Assembly (NCBI GenBank): GCA_021772365.1
Contig: JAJFMC010000400.1
Coordinates: 1-6,589, forward strand
Origin: Chlamydiota bacterium
Lineage (GTDB): Bacteria > Chlamydiota > Chlamydiia > Chlamydiales > Criblamydiaceae
DNA length: 6,589 nucleotides
Direction: 5' to 3'
Every line of letters begins with the position of its first letter. Within the stretch, counting starts at the first letter, position 1. The notes under the pieces are model-generated. The model was not told the origin of the DNA. It saw only the letters and a program-made list of their open reading frames with translations, and did no database searches. Made by a program: the position numbers and the translations under genes. Positions 6,412 to 6,589 of this stretch are shown in pieces.

Positions 6412-6589
6412 ATGCCAGCTAATTTTTTTCTAAGATAATCTCTGCATCGTTCAACGGCACTAAGATATATTTCGATCAAGAGACACAATTGGAACCTTGG
6501 AGAGACAAAACTGCTTTTGTCTTTATTGAAGAAGTACCTACCGAATTGAGCTCTTTCAGCAACAAGCAAAAGCAGTTCTGCCATTCTAA
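6412..6589 (+). pseudogene. unrecognised gene, 5' end, frame broken at a T7 run, cut by the window edge
   Basis: ATG at 6412 reads MPANFF and then leaves frame at a run of seven T (6423-6429), stopping at 6436-6438. The next frame is open from just after 6422 to the edge and reads a natural-looking sequence: FFSKIISASFNGTKIYFDQE, then TQLEPWRDKTAFVFIEEVP and TELSSFSNKQKQFCHS. With eight T (or five) the two halves would join seamlessly as MPANFFSKIISAS... The joined frame has a ribosome binding site at 6399-6403. No family is recognisable from about 60 residues, and no signal peptide is seen. It may be a pseudogene, a sequencing error in a homopolymer, or a gene expressed through slippage; I cannot tell which. 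Confidence 0.45.

Noticed and set aside
6387..6584. 65-codon minus-strand open frame
   Set aside because: It lies opposite a more protein-like plus-strand frame (6423-6587) and has no recognisable motif.
1..6589. tRNA, rRNA, CRISPR array or riboswitch
   Set aside because: I looked for cloverleaf arms, regular spaced repeats and known aptamer cores by eye and saw none.

Overview
The window looks like a piece of a moderately AT-rich Gram-negative genome under genome decay. An outer-membrane porin of the phosphate-selective porin O/P type implies a Gram-negative cell. Broken porin, broken transposase and truncated small genes sit beside two intact ion transporters. This mix fits a host-associated or amoeba-associated lineage, for example an environmental Chlamydiota, but that assignment is inference from overall character and no sequence here proves it. 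TGG encodes Trp and TGA ends genes, so the standard bacterial code applies.

Layout. Positions 1-936 (minus strand) hold a decayed porin gene that runs off the left edge. It carries one frameshift (about 785-795), one in-frame TGA (267-269) and no visible signal peptide. Starting almost back to back on the plus strand, 952-1272 holds the N-terminal part of an unrecognised protein with a good ribosome binding site. It is cut at about 1235-1238 by the 3' half of a Tn5/IS50-like IS4-family transposase (1238-1925), itself frameshifted near 1380. A well-formed sigma70-type promoter (1974-2002) follows, then an intact SulP/SLC26 anion transporter with a STAS domain (2033-3556) and a terminator (3566-3596). 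A 291-bp gap carries a second promoter candidate (3710-3738) and a long imperfect palindrome (3769-3800). These precede an intact 732-residue SLC12-type cation-chloride cotransporter (3848-6046) with its cytoplasmic C-terminal domain. The right end (6047-6589) is mostly non-coding. It has a terminator-like nested stem (6210-6286) and then the start of an unrecognised gene (from 6412) whose frame is broken at a T7 run.

How the genes fit together. The only apparently functional unit is the pair of secondary transporters: a SulP anion carrier and a cation-chloride cotransporter that keeps residues corresponding to the Na+, K+ and Cl- sites of NKCC-type proteins. They lie in tandem but appear to have separate promoters and a terminator between them, so they may share a role in ion, bicarbonate or volume homeostasis without being one transcript. 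The flanks are decaying accessory DNA.
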